Below are positions 38,355 through 52,201 of a DNA stretch of 64,000 nucleotides, piece by piece. The position numbers and the translations under genes were made by a program. The notes under the pieces were generated by a model. That model saw only the letters and a list, made by a program, of their open reading frames with translations. It was not told the origin of the DNA and made no database searches. Every line of letters begins with the position of its first letter. The stretch's first letter is position 1. This DNA comes from Crotophaga sulcirostris (Eukaryota > Chordata > Aves > Cuculiformes > Crotophagidae). The stretch lies in assembly GCA_013397455.1 (NCBI GenBank), contig VYZB01000281.1, positions 1,004,887 to 1,068,886 of the forward strand, given 5' to 3'.

Positions 38355-38822
38355 GCATAGACATTTCCATGGAAAACAAAATTATAGCCAGTTAATGACT
38401 ACATATAGGTTAAACTAGCTGCAGAGGATCTCTTTATAGCGAGTGAAAGTTATAGGTACTTCCAGAAGGTGTCTAAAGTCCCTTAAGGATGAAACTTATC
38501 ATAAATCCAAATGATCCAGTACAGTGAAAGTGGGACTGAGGCTGTCGTTAAGAAGAATATCTGACTTCTTCTGTGAACATGGTCTACAATGTGAATTTAC
38601 TTACTTCACTGCAGTATTTCAGTTACTCAGAATAAAAGGGGGAAGAAAAAGACAACCATATTGACATGTAGTGATGCTTATTCTAATAATTATACCAAAG
38701 ACAATATCTGAAATGTGAAACTAATTTCACTGGTGATATTTTTGTAACAGTGCTTTGCCTTTGTTCTCACCTCCTTTTCTTTTTCATTGCGCATATATTT
38801 ATCCTGAACCGAAAAGCCTTTT
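38355..38822. other. Spacer between hAT element and CR1
   Basis: AT-rich unique-looking DNA; nothing recognised. Confidence 0.5.
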
Positions 38823-39058
38823 TCACAGTATCACATACAAGGTTGGAAAGGACCTCTGAGATCATCAAGTCCAACCTATAACCCAACACTAACACCAATC
38901 CATCATCTAAATTATGACACTGAGTGCCTCATCCACTCTCCTCTTAAACACATCCAGCGTTGGTGACTCCACCACCTCCCTCGGCAGCACATTCCAATGG
39001 CCAATCACCCTTTCAGTGAAGAACCTTTTCCTAACATCAAGCCTAAACTTTCCCTGAC
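38823..39058 (-). mobile_element. Short CR1 LINE 3' end, second subfamily
   Basis: The sequence closely follows the copy at 15267-15811 from the 3' tail (TCACAGTATCACATACAAGG) through AAGGACCTCTGAGATCAT, CACCACCTCCCTCGGCAG and CCCTTTCAGTGAAGAACC, then stops at CTTTCCCTGAC. Only about 235 bp are retained; the 5' part is missing as usual for CR1. Confidence 0.92.
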
Positions 39059-41303
39059 AAAATTTCTAATTCATAGAGATTTTTTTTTGTTATGTACCAC
39101 ATTTTTATATTTAATATTGATAATTCACCTATATATATTAATAATATGATAGTTTTATGTTTCACTTGGGACATCTGACATATTTAGAGACTTGCTGAGG
39201 GTGATGTTAAAAAGGCAGACTTTCTCAATAAGTTTTATAGTTCTGAAAATTGTGCTGTGTAGCTATCATACTTAGTAGGTCACATGATTTATAGCAAAAC
39301 TTGAAATGCACCCCCAGAAATAGCATGTTCTTTAGAGAAACTGTGTCACAAGTCATATTTTCAAATTATGTTTGTAAAAAATGAACATCAACTATAGTGA
39401 AACGATCATTTAAAATTATGCCTCATAAAAAGTGATGATGAAGTTTAGCATAAGATCTGTTGCTAATATATTAAACCCACAAATAAAATTGGACATAAAA
39501 TTTCTAGATTCTTATCCTGGTTTTGTAAACAGATAAAGCAAGTTATCATTGAGTTTTACGCCATATTATGAAATCAACAGAGGCTGCATAAAGCTGTATA
39601 AAGCTGAAGATACACAGTATTGAAACAAGTCTGTTATGTGCATTATATGACAACTATAAGAATTTTCTTTCATGGTTTCCACTCCAAGATCATAAAACCA
39701 AGGCTCTGTGAACTGAAGGAAAAGAGGGCAAATTTTCTTGAATAGACCCATGGAGATCTTTTTTATGCCAATGTGAATTTTTGTGTGCATGCAGGGGCAG
39801 TACAGTGTCTGTTTTAAATAAACCTCACTGTGGGGTACAATGTCTTCACTTTGTAGTCAACAGATCAAGAACAATGTATACCATTCTCAGGTTTGGTACT
39901 AAATGTCCTATATCAAAACTAAAATGAAGGCTCACCTCCTCTAGTGTCCTATCAGAAACCAACCCCTCCTTTAAGTCGGATTCAATGTAATTGCCTGTAT
40001 ATTCTCTGTAAGGAGTTTTGTTGAACTGAAATAATTCTTTTGCTAACTGTAGGCAAGATAGAGCAGCGAATCAAAGAGAAATATTTTATTTGGGGATTGA
40101 GGTAACTTGTATCTGGAAAAATTTCTTTTTATTGCCGTTGCTGTTGGAAATATGCTATTGCTTTTTTAAAACCTGGTCCCCTAGGGTCCCTCATGTTTTA
40201 CGTATTAGGGAAGTAATATTCAAGTAGATGTTTGTTTCTCCACTATGTCACTCCATGAAATTACATAAATAAATTCAGGAGTGAGATGAAAGTGTTCTTG
40301 CCAGCAAAGGAAAACAGATGACAGAATAAAGAGCAACTGAATGAAATCGCTCATTCTGCATTTGCCTGTTGTCCCTACAATAAAATTCAGATACAACTAA
40401 ACACAGTGGTTTCATAAAGCATAGATGAGACTTAACAACTTAATTATTTGCTCAAATTCTTTTCTGGAATTAATATTCATAAAACAATGGAAGATCTGAC
40501 TAAAGGCTTTACCTCACAGCCTTCATGAAAGGGAAACTCCAGCAACACTCAAAGAAACAACTTATAGAGCTAATTACTACTTCTGAGGCTGGTATCCAGC
40601 AGAGCCTGGATTTGCACTACTACTCTCCAGGTCCAGTTGTAGGCATGTAAGCATGGATGTTAGGGTCCGAGCACAGCTAAATGAAGCAAGGATTGTATCT
40701 CAGTAAATCAACGCTTGAAGGACAACCAGCTTCAAAACTTGAAAAACAGATAAATTAAAAATAAAGTGGATTAATGAAAACACAGTTGAAGTACGGTGAT
40801 TTATCAGCAAATATCATACAATCTGGAAGTAAAATTTTATATCTGGTCTTGGTCAATGAACTTCTTTCAGTGATGCTAGAGTAGCACTGTACTTTAGTCA
40901 TGTGTCATATCTGTCTTCCCTTCAGAGTGTGCCAGCATGTGAAACTTGCATCCCAAAGTCACTATTTTATTGACTGTGCTCAACCCAACTTTACTGCACC
41001 TGCCCTGGGAGCTCAGCCATCCTATACTTCTCTTGGTATATAAAGATGCCTTGCAGAGGATATGTTGGTCCACCTAATATCTACTCTTCGTCCATAGTTG
41101 AGGAGCTCCAGGAAGTCTGATACAGCCTGCTTAGCCTGATAAAACCTGTTCTTCTTCCTAAGGACCCTGTAGATATGAGCAAGGAGCAGCACTGGGGTTG
41201 CACATCTTCCCTTGGCTAACTGGACATAAATCTTAAAGCTGGGCTTTCCTGCTGTAATGAATTGAGATGGGACTACATCTCCAGACTACCACAGCTGTCC
41301 TCT

Positions 41304-41390
41304 ATGATCTTGAATGAGTTACTTAGTCTGACTTTATTTATTTCCTATGTTTGCACATGTCTGTTTATTTTATAAAATGTTCAGGGTATC
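41304..41390 (+). repeat. Possible MIR/CORE-SINE fragment
   Basis: ATGATCTTGAATGAGTTACT followed by TAGTCTGACTTTATTTATTT and, after a gap, TTATAAAATG follows the order of the MIR core (TGATCTTGGGCAAGTCACTT ... CAGTTTCC ... GTAAAATG). Similarity is weak outside the first 20 bp. Confidence 0.3.
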
Positions 41391-43462
41391 TTGCCTCATC
41401 CCAGTCTTTGGTGGGACCTCTATATACTATTTGGCTGCAGATAATGAATAATAAGAGAATATTTGTTATGCAAGGCAATGAATGTATAATACAGTGACAA
41501 AGGGAGGAAGACAGGTCCTCATTCTTTAGTGTTTGTTTTATGGTTTGAGATGAAGTTAAACATCTTTTGTGTGGGACTGGAAAATAATATTTTTATCCTT
41601 AAAGAACAGCAGTACCACAATCTGCTGTTTACTCAGTGAAAAAGCAGTAGTCCATGCATTTTGTGTCCAGTTCTCCATGTCCTTCTAAATTTCCTCAAAA
41701 CAAATTCTTCTCCCTTGAACTTTTGCTTGTGTTATCTCTCATCAGTAGATGAATTTTACATTTTTTTAAGTGGTTCAGGGGGAATCTCTGCATATGTATG
41801 GTGTCCAATCACCTGGTTTTCCACTTGGTTAAATCACTTACCTTTGAACTTTTCTCTTCATTTAATAGTGGTAAATATTCGACCAATGAAAGTATTTATT
41901 TTGTGACATTCTTGTAATAAGCAGTGGTCTTTCTGATTTTATTTCACTACCCAAGGCAGGACTGATCTGTCTACTATCCATTACCATGCAGTATCATCCC
42001 TTACAAAAAAGACTGTTTCAGAGAAGCCGAAGGTCAATTGTTGGTCTGCCTAAAACAAAGCCTATTGTTTGGAAAAGGATAATAGCAACTAAATGAAGAA
42101 AATTTGGGGCATTATGTGCTTTTGATAACATTCTATCAAACTCAAAATTGAGTAATTTATGCAGAATTTTAAAAAATCCTGGCAATGCAACACATTGCTG
42201 CTATTTGAGCATATAATTCAAAACCGAGTGACACCGATCGATTAATAGTCAAACATGCATAGTATAAATAAGTCAAATGGAGGAAGAAAAAAGAGGAAAG
42301 TCTATTAGTAAAATCCAGCATGGATGAATACATATCTTTTTGATTGTTCTAATAGAAAAGTGGTGGCATTTGTTGAATTATGAAATAATGACTTTAATAA
42401 ATAAGCTAGAAAACTGCAACTCCCCTCCCCCTTGACATTAATAGCATGCATCATATTCAGTACTTAAAGTAAAATATGTATTGATATGAATAATTTAAGT
42501 TGCTCTGAACTTCAAAGTTTTTAATTTACCTGGAAAAAATGTAGAGTTGAGTTTTAAGCATTCTTTGGTTTTCTAGGAGAGATTCTAAAAATCTGTTTCA
42601 CACGTGCGTAAACTCTGTTTAGAGTGAAGATAAGACAGGCAAAACATGTGAAACAACGGATCCCAGGTACTCTGCCTTTTGGTTGCTTTCCAGTCTGCTA
42701 CATGGTTCTTAGTTATTATTTTTTTTAAAAGTGTTAGATTCAAATGCCACTGTGATTTATAAACACAGGTGCATAAAATATAAATCGATAAAAAGGGAGA
42801 TGCTTTTCTCTCCTTTTAGCTTCGGAGAATGTAATACAAACTAACTTAATTCTATTTTTACGTTAATTGACTGAAAGAAAAGATAAAATATATCCATAAG
42901 TTCTTATTGCTCTACCAATTGGCACCAAGCACTTCAGCTATAACAATAACAGGTTTTTATTTTTTTGGTAATGGCTAAGCTAGAAATTTGAAACTATGCT
43001 TTGAATGTTTATATGTGCATATATGTAATTCTATTTAATAATGGATAATTATTTGCAGAATAAGATTTGTACTTTTATTGAATGTTCTCTACTTGAAATG
43101 TTCTTTCACTTATACTATAAACTGAATAACTGAGTGCTTTAATGTTACCCCAAAACGGATAGGAAGATGTAACTGCTTCACAGATCAGTGAAAACCCAAA
43201 ACTGAAATACCTCTACAGTGAGGCATATGTTTACAGTTCTTTTCCTTGCACTTTTAAATAACAGCTAAAAAACACCTTTTAATTTGAAATTTAATATTTT
43301 ATTTGCTTCACAATTTTTTCCACAGATCTCTCTCTGAACATATAGTGAATTTTGTGTTACAGTCAAGCTGAGTTAGAAAACCAACACCTGAAAAACTATG
43401 AAAGATTGTAGTATTGTCATTTAAGATATAAAAGTGTTAGCATCATATATTGCCACTTTGAA

Positions 43463-43490
43463 GCTCACATATACAAATGTACATGTGAGC
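43463..43490. repeat. Short hairpin-forming inverted repeat
   Basis: GCTCACAT and ATGTGAGC form a perfect 8-bp stem; after one mismatch, TACA and TGTA extend it by 4 bp around a tiny loop. The total stem is too short for a microRNA precursor by itself. Confidence 0.7.
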
Positions 43491-46005
43491 ATCATGAAAA
43501 AAACCTATAGTTACTTGAATATCTTATACTGGAAAAATATCTCAGCTGTGAAATCTTAGAAAAAAGGCTTGGTATACTACTATAATTCTTCAGCTGCAAG
43601 GGATAAAGTATTTAATCATAAGGCAACATGCAGATTTTATTATGTCTTCATTTATCACCTTGAAACCACAGTTCCATGTAGGTCCTCAGTATTTGGAAAA
43701 GTAGAAGCAATACCTTAGGTAGAGACACTGAAGATTTGAGGCTTATCAGAATCCAGATTTTGGTTTTTAATCTGCTTGTCACAATTTGTGTTAGTAGCAT
43801 AGTACATTGTATGTACAGGACATTAGCTGAATACATTTTTTTTTTCTCTTTCAAGAATAAGTCTTGCAACTGTGCTCCAGAGTTGCTAAGTGTTGCACTG
43901 AGAGTGCTATTTTAGTTCTAAAATAAATCCTGCAAACCGAAAAAATGATAAAACCACAGAGGTGAGGTGGAATCACCCTCCCTCTGTCCTATCACTTTAG
44001 AGTCTTTAGATTCAGATACTTTTTCTATCCACATGGACCACTCTTTGGTCCTTTGTCTGAGGGTAATGTTTTGTCAGAGTAATGATGCGGGCTGCAGGCA
44101 TTAGGTGCAGCAAGTGGTTTTATCTTGGGTACAACAGAAGGGTTACACACCCGAGCTGAATGTAAGGTGGATTTAATTAGAAGCTAGGGGGGAACTGAAG
44201 GCTTGTGACAGGAATAAATCAATGTTTTTGATCATTAGACCTTGTGCAGATTCTGCTGCTGTAATGGAAAACTAGTATATGCTATTTCCTTCAAAACCCT
44301 TGACATGACTGTGATATATGTCCCTGGTGTACTGTTACACAGATTTCTTTGACTTTCACCGTCCCCATTTTTATCTTACTGTGGATTATTATTATAAGTT
44401 AAGAAAAAAAAAGTTTATTATTCTGGTTGCTACAGTAACATGTCCTATAACCCCCAGGCATGTGTTAACTCTTTATCAAATGTTTATGGAATCAGCTAAA
44501 GGTAAACCCACAAGGAAATAAAATGACACGTGTACTGTGCTTAGATTATGAGACCCTCTGTATGCTATAGAGGTGATGAACCCTGTCCTCAGTTAGAGCT
44601 AGACTAATTTATTTCAGGTGAAGCCCTATTCCAATCATTTTAATTTACCTCAACATAAACACATTCTTGTTTTGAATGGCAGCTTCTGCCATTAATGACA
44701 GCGATGACATTGACATTGAGTTCATCTGGGGCTAGGTCTGACTCTTTGTCCATCATCTGCAAAGGGTGGTATGCAATCTTCTGTAGAACGTGTCTAATAA
44801 GCTATGGCTTATTTCTTTCTGTCTTACAGGTAGTTGTATCCAAATAGAATGGAGCACATGTTAAAAAATTTTGCATCTTCAGTCTCTGGTTGAGCAAAAT
44901 CAGCTGCACTTTTAGAGATGAAGTGGTTGTGTATCTCAAACCGTGTAAGCTGTAAGCCTATAGCCATGTGCTGAAAACAACATGCCAAGTTCTGTGTCTG
45001 AACCTGTGTGTATTTCTCTGTGATATGAGTCACCTGGCACAAACAGTAGATAATACAATTATAGAAACAGTTAACTCCCCATTACCTTATGGGTGGAATA
45101 TTTGTCTTGTCTATTATTTAGGCCAAGCTTAAAAGAAATCAAAGCTTTTTGGCTTTCAGAAATGCAGCCTTGATTCAAGTGTAACATTCATATTCTCAAA
45201 GGTGTACTTCAATAAATATACTCTGATTTTAGAATCCAATTCATGCACATTTTTTATTGCCTATATTCTTTATTGACTTTATCTTCATCTGGAATTTTTG
45301 TGGTTAAATTGAAAGCTGACAATAGTTTTCTTTTAGTGTAGTTTTGTCCTAGTGTAATGAGGAGCATGAAAACCTCCAGTCACACTTCTGCAGGCCAGAA
45401 CAGCTGATAAAATCAATGTTCTTTTATTTCTGGCAGATACTGCGTTTTGTTCTCACACGCATGTCTGGTAGGCTAGACATAAATGACCAAGAAGCTACAG
45501 ACGGCAGCAAAACAGCAAATCATGAAGGTAGTCAGTGGAAACAGGATTCCCTCGCTTCTCATAGTATTCACTATATGCTTGCTACAGTATTCAACTCTTA
45601 TGGAACAGACTGTTATTGATTACCAGTAGAATTTTCCCTATACGCTGCATTCTGTCTTGGCTGCCAGTGGGCTTTGGAGTTTGTGTTGGAGATGAAAGGT
45701 CCAGCTACATCCACAGAAAAGCACACCTACTACTTCCCAATAAACATGATGTGATTTTATAAATTGCTTAATAGTATCAGTCTATCTTCTAGATTCCTAG
45801 GTTGGTTCCTAGTATGAGTTCTGACACAAAAAATCCCCAAGAATAGCCCTATAACTTGGGTATCAAAAATGGGAGGGAAGAGACAAAAAGATGGTTATAA
45901 AACATGTTGTAACCTGCCACAATGAGACAAGGCTCAGTTTGATTGCTTCACTCAGAATGAGTGGACACATGTTCAAATATAGACGTTTTCTTACTCTTGT
46001 CAGAA

Positions 46006-46400
46006 CATGTCAGTGTGCAAGAGTGAGCACCGAGTTAACATCAAGACAATGCAGCAGCCCGTAACACTCTGTCTGTGAAGCAGTTTTTAGCTAATAGCAA
46101 AATCACTGTGCTTGAGCATCCACCCTGTTCACCTGATCTGGCTCACTGCTACTTCTACCTCTTCACAAAGATCAAGTTGGTGCTCAAAGGAACCCATCTT
46201 TTGTCGGTAGAAGATGTGAAAGCAACAATGACAGAGATGCTCAACAGCCTTTCAGAATATGATCTGTGGAATCGCTTAGAACACTGGCAGCATCGTATGC
46301 AGCTGTGTGCCAACTCAGAAGGTGATCATAGTTGTTTTTCTTAATTTGTTAAATGAAAGGAGTTACAGGCACAGTCTTGGGGAAAGCTTTGTGTATCGAA
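46006..46400 (+). pseudogene. Mariner-family transposase, C-terminal remnant
   Basis: From 46039 the plus strand reads HQDNAAARNTLSVKQFLA and continues ITVLEHPPCSPDLAHC, then LKGTHLLSVEDVKATMTEML and RMQLCANSEGDH. These are the hallmark blocks of the mariner DDD transposase catalytic end: HDNAPxH, SPDLAP and the final EGDY-like box. The second catalytic Asp is the GAC at 46045-46047. The third should follow after 34 residues, and that codon (46150-46152) is TAC, Tyr, so spacing is intact but the active site is lost. Stops at 46024 and 46036 interrupt the frame just upstream, and the N-terminal DNA-binding half and 5' terminal repeat are missing. A 3' terminal repeat could not be located. Neighbours are unique DNA. 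Confidence 0.88.
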
Positions 46401-48559
46401 CCTTGTATATGGATATTTTAAAGAAAAGAGCTTGTAACTGACATACAGAATCTCTTACAATTGATGACTTTCTTACAGTTGATGGCTTTTAAATAGAACT
46501 CCAGTTTGACATAAACTTGGAGGAACAGATGAAATTACTCCTTCATACTGTCTGCAAGGCAGAAAAAGTGAAGATGAACCCAAGACTACAAGCGTATGGA
46601 AGCAACTATGTTACATGTACATAAGTACATGCAACTATTTCTCAGCTATCAGGAAGAATATCTATTTTTTTTTAGATATTTATAGTAAAGTAGTTAAAGA
46701 ACCAGGGGCATTAATTTTGTCTATAGATTAATCTTCTACATTATAAGAAATGCTAATGTACAACCATTTTCTGAAAACAACTTTTAGTTGAGCTACGACA
46801 CTTTAGATTGAGATAACACCATTTAGAACCTACTTATGTCTCTGGAAGAAATTTAGATAAGCTAGACCTCAGGTATATTAGCAAAGTGCTTAAAAATCCA
46901 TTTATTTTCTTCACTTGTTACTGAGAGAATTCAATTTATTTAGTTTGGGTGTTGTTTTTCTTTTTTAAAAAAGGTCTTTTTTCCAATTGTCTTCTTCAAA
47001 TTCATTATGTGGTTACTGTAGGTACTTTTTCTTTTTTTTTTTAGTCTTTGTGAGAAATCCCTTAATTTCAATAATGTGTTCATCAAGAAGCAATACAAAA
47101 ATTTTTGGCTTTGTTCCAGTTCTCTCCCAGCCACTCACTTACTTTCTGTTGAGGTGATGAAAGTGTCCATGATGAGCTCGTTCAATGTCATTGAACTGTT
47201 TGATTAATTAGAAAAACAGAAACAGCTATAAGCATGTAAGATTGAATCGAAATGAAAGGATACATGAAATTAACTTCCTTTCTTGTCCTATAGCTTTCTG
47301 TTTGGATTTTCTTGAACTTTGGGCTACTATGGGAGACATAATATTAGACTTGAGTAATATTATCAGTATGGTACTTTTAATGTTTCTGTGAAATCAAAGA
47401 AGTTCTTCTAGATGTATACAGCCACTTAGAAAATCAATAAGTAAAACTGCTAAAAAGTTTGATTCAGATAATTTTAATGAAATATTTATTTCTAAAACAT
47501 GCAACATTTTATGAATTTAGCCCAGAAGGCTTATTGCAAATTAAAACAAAGTATAACCTAATGTTTATTTATCACAAATGCAAAGAAAAAAGCTGAGATT
47601 AGTGAAATAAGACATCTGATTCTTGATCCCTAGGACTAATAAAATGTTAAGGAGCAAAGAAGAATGCTGCAGAAATGAAGGGGTGTCACACATTTAAAAT
47701 AGAAAGGAAATGTAGTTCAGTAATTAGGAGGCCTCAGCTAGACTTTATGCTTTCCTTAAATTACATTTTTGTAGCTCCTTTCTTGTCTAACAACAGTTTT
47801 ATATCACAGCAAATCCTCTGACTTTGATAGTGTGGTTCTAGGTTTTGGCTTCTGTAGTATTACAGTAACCTATCTGACTATGCATTTAAATACGTGCTGG
47901 AGTGCCTGAATGAAGTCAATCGTTGTATGGAGGGGAAGGAACAGAGATCTGTCCTCTAGTTATCAGCTGTGCTCTCAAATCAAAGAGGATTAAGCAAACC
48001 TGCTTCCAAACTAAGATCATGATCTCATTCAGCAGAAGTATTTTAATGCATTAAACTGAGGCATCATCTTTGACAATTGCTTAAGTCCTTTAGTTCATAT
48101 TAATTCCACTTAACTTTCCGTTCTTTTTTATTTTCTTGACTACATATAACTCTCCTGTATTTGAATGGCACTGAAGTGATGAAAAAAAACCCATACAGAT
48201 TTATTGAGAATAGGACAGCATCTTTGTTGTGAAAATGAGACCATAACCGTAACTGTATCCTCCACTGTATGAACACTGCTCTTCGTCTGTCAGCAAGGGC
48301 TATTAATTAGACTCAGATAATGATAACTTAGCACAATCAGGCAATTTGAAGTTAAAGATGGATAAGAAAGTGGAAAGGAACTCTAAAACAGATTTAATGT
48401 TTTCACAGCCAAAGCAATCCTAAATGCCTTGGAAGGAGCAAGCCTTCAAACTATTCCACAGCTACCTGCAACTCCAAGGAAATATTTGTGCAGTCTTTAT
48501 GCTGTTCAGTTTTTCCTCCTTTCAACTGGTTGATTCAAATGAAATAATTCAGCTGATGT
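46401..48559. other. Non-coding stretch
   Basis: AT-rich DNA. The first ~100 bp may be the 3' untranslated part of the mariner copy. No other recognised feature. Confidence 0.5.
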
Positions 48560-48960
48560 CTTGGTATTTCAAAAGGTCATTTTTGCACCCACTAAATCTA
48601 TGATGCCATCTTGTTTGACTTTTACACAAACACCTTTATGTTTTTCCTCCTGCTGCCTTTTGGGAGGATATCTGTGTAAACAACTGAAAAATGCTTCTTT
48701 TATCCTTTTCCAAATTCCTCCTTCACTTTCTTACTCCACTGAGTTCTTTGAAAGCAAAACAAAGTAAAAGCTTCAGTGTCCTAATATGTCAAGATCAGCC
48801 ATGTCTTATTGCTTTGTCTTTGTTCCTTGTCTTTTTACATTCATCATTTGTTTCAGGTCTAATATTTAGACTGTGAGCTCTCTGAGACAGGACCTGTTGT
48901 TTTTTGATCCATGTTCAGTGCAGAGTGCTCAGGTAGTGCAAATAAATAATACTAATGATG
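48560..48960 (+). repeat. L2/MIR3-like old LINE tail
   Basis: TAGACTGTGAGCTCTCTGAG (48867-48886), then ACAGGACCTGTT, CAGTGCAGAGTGCTCAGGTA and AAATAAATAATACTAATG, follow the order of the L2/MIR3 3' end (TAGACTGTAAGCTCCTTGAGG ... GCACATAGTAGGTGCTCAATAAAT). The pyrimidine-rich stretch upstream also fits an L2 3' untranslated region. Its left border is approximate and the frames inside are not coding. Confidence 0.55.
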
Positions 48961-51900
48961 TACTGCTAAAGTATATCAGGATACTATATTGCTGTACTCA
49001 GCTAATCTGGCTAGTGAGTTGGGAGATGTAGACATCATTGCCTGTCACTGAGTGTTGCATCTGTAAAATTTCATGTCAATTCACTGCAAAGTCTTTTCTG
49101 AGTTAAAAAATCTTTAGCTCTTCTTGATGCAATGTAGACCCAAAAGCAGCTTTTCAAAAACTTTATAAAATGCCCGGAGCTGGTTATTATTTAGCAATGT
49201 CAAATTTTCTAAAGGAAATTCAATTTTTTTTTCCTTTTCTTTTTTTAGGAAAAAATCTACACAGGAAGAAACACAGGAAAAAAGTATTTGGAACTTATAT
49301 AACAATGCAATTTTGATCCTTTTCAAAGTACATAACTTTGAAATACTCTTTCATTTCAAAATTATGAAGTTATGAGAACACCCTTTGAAAGATGGGCAAA
49401 GAAATGCAGACAACACTTGCTAATTAATTTAATTTTACCACAGTGACTTTTAGGAAAATTATTATTGTGCTGGTATTTGGTTCTAGTTTTGAAGTTTAAA
49501 CATTATCATGTTATAAGTAGATAATTTCCCACTTGAGTTTAAGCATACCAATCTTGAAAGCATCATTCTCAACTCAAACCTCTGTTTTCATTCTGTCTGC
49601 TATATCAATGACTATTTCAATATTTTGTTCTGTATGTTTTTTTTTAAAAAACAAAACCTAAATACAGAAATATTATAGTGTTTGTTCTGTAATTTTAGTT
49701 TGATGTATCTCTTTTTACTTTGTTAGTTATATTCTTTATATATTGACTTACAAGATATGTAGAGATTTTTTTTGCACTTATAACTTGCTATGTTTCTGTT
49801 AACAATGTATATGAACTTTATTAACAATTCTCAACACAAATATTCTCCTTACTATTTTTGGAAGATAAATATTTTTTTCCAAATAGATTCTCATGTTTCC
49901 CCAGTTGTTCCTCAGCATATGAAAAATGATTTTCATCTGCTGTTAACTAGTATTTGTAGGTTTTTGCAGTCAATACCAAATATTCTGTTGCTTTTAAAAT
50001 GCCCTAGGATGGACTTTTATCTGAGAAAAATGAAGATCACCTGGTCTACAGGAATTTTAGAAACAGTAATTTCTTCCCAGTGTATTTTTCCCCATTTTTT
50101 TCACTAACCCATGTTACTATATTCATATCATAACTGTTCAGAGTTCTTTTCTGCTTTTTTTTTTTTTCCCCCTGAACAGGAATAGAGCAAAGATTTCAAT
50201 GTTTTAAACATTCTGTATAATTGTCTTCCCTTACTTCATTTATTAATAGACACATTTTCTTTTTAACACCTCTTTTTAGACTTGTATCTCCATAAAGTCT
50301 TTCCTATTAGAAAGAAATAGGATTGCCATGGAAAACTATCAAGAGATGTGGAAGTAATACAGATGAGACAACTGAAATGAACTGTTCACTGATTACAAGA
50401 AGGTTAGCTTTCAGTCCCTTACCACTACTATTTTTAATTTCTACTTGGCTGAGAACTCTGAGAAATTGACATTTGCCAAATTTCAGACCTATTTCTTTGT
50501 GGATAGTTTCCAAAATAGAACATCTTTGTTCTTTGATATTTAAATCCTGCACTCAGTTGAATATAGACTTTTAAAAGGAACACTCAAAATGGTACAGTTC
50601 ATAAAGCTAATACAAGTTCCATTTCCTGTCTAATTACAACAATAGATCTTTACAGAATTTCTAAATAGTTTAACAAGAAGCATTTGCCAGCAATTTTTTG
50701 CAATTCTTTTCACATCCAGTATTCTGCAGTTCCACATTGTCAGTAAATTTCTGGTCTACTTTGTTACACAGGCACTTTAAACTATAACTGATTCTATGCT
50801 GTACAATATAACGTAATAGAGAGGAATTTACAGACAGAGGCCTATTACTACAGAAAATATTTTTCGTACCAAATTTAAGTTAGTTGGAGGAAAAGGGGGG
50901 CATAATATTTTTTAAAATGATGATGATGGTGATGATGATGTCTGGGAAATATACTTAGCCTCAATCAAAGATTATCTTTCAGATGAAGCGGTGTGTTCTC
51001 ATACTTCCATGAGTGTCAGGTTCCGCATGAATGGTCTGAAAGGGAAACAACAATTAAGTGTGGTTTCCTGCCTGAATGGTATTTCTAATGAATTCTGACC
51101 TGATATGTCTTCCCAATCTTTGTGAATCAGGGCTCAGTTTCTTCTTATTTGCTTTTGCTAACCTACCATACAAACATTTGTTAATCCCACGCTTAGATGT
51201 TTCTCATTCCTTTTCTATCTCAGTAGAGATATCACTTACCACCTTGGGTTTAAAATCACTCCTTGATAAATTGACTGCAAGTTACAGAGTGGGAAACTGA
51301 GCCTAAAATCACTTTGTGAATCTACCAAAAGCAGATTTGCCACTTTTTGTTGTGATGAATCCATAGAGTGTGAGTAGATCTGAGACCCTTGCTTCATTGT
51401 CTCTTGGAAGTCAAATGTATTCTGGCAATAAGAGGCTTTGAGAGTGCTCTTGCAGCTAACTAGAGGACCACTCTGCAAACCTCTGAGGACTTCATCTTAT
51501 TCGTGAGTTTTCACTGTTTCACAATAGATAAGCCTCAAAAAGTCTTGTCATACTCTTAGGGTAATCGCTATTTGGCAACTCTCCTCAAATGATTCTTAAC
51601 AGAAGGCAAACATTAAAGTAAAGATGAAAGTGAATTTACTTGCTAAAATGCAAACTTTATGAAGTTTATTCCTTTATGTGAAAACATAATAAGAAATGAA
51701 ATAACTTGCTTTATTGTAACTTATTCTGGTTTAGCTTAAAAATAGTTTCTGCATTCCAGTCAGATTGAAGGCTCTGAAGCCTGGGTAATTCTTTGGGTGG
51801 TTTCCGCAGATCACACATCTGTGACCCTGCCCTTTAGGAAGGCCAATCCTTAGGCTTTGCTTTCCTCAAATAATATCATAACTTTTAGTAGAGCTGCCAA

Positions 51901-52170
51901 TCTTTTTCAACTAAAAGTAAACTCAACTATATCCACTTCCTATAAACCCTCCATCCTTTTAATTGGATCAGTCAGGGCATCTCTTCTGTGCTAGGAGAAT
52001 TCTACCTGACACTGGATTTATCTTCATTAGAAAAAGATTTCCTTGACCGTCTCCTTGGGATCTGCCTGCTGGGCAGACTCAGCTACACTCAATGCATAGT
52101 CAACTACAAGAAAATCTCACCTCCAGTGACAGTATTAATGCTACTTGGTCTAAAATTACCATAACTACCA

Positions 52171-52201
<31 letters not shown>

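Larger units (their letters stand above)
39059..46005. other. Longest repeat-poor stretch of the window
   Basis: About 6.9 kb without a recognisable young transposon. A weak MIR-like core is listed separately at 41304-41390. The 40.9-41.4 kb part is richer in GC than its surroundings. The 42.17-42.26 kb part holds an unusual cluster of CpG-containing words near TAAT cores. Low repeat density can mark conserved regulatory DNA, but this cannot be shown from one sequence. Confidence 0.45.

Noticed and set aside
45430..45470. Possible tiny exon between TTTCTGGCAG and TCTG|GTAGGC
   Set aside because: Only about 31 bp with no recognisable protein; acceptor/donor pairs this short occur often by chance.
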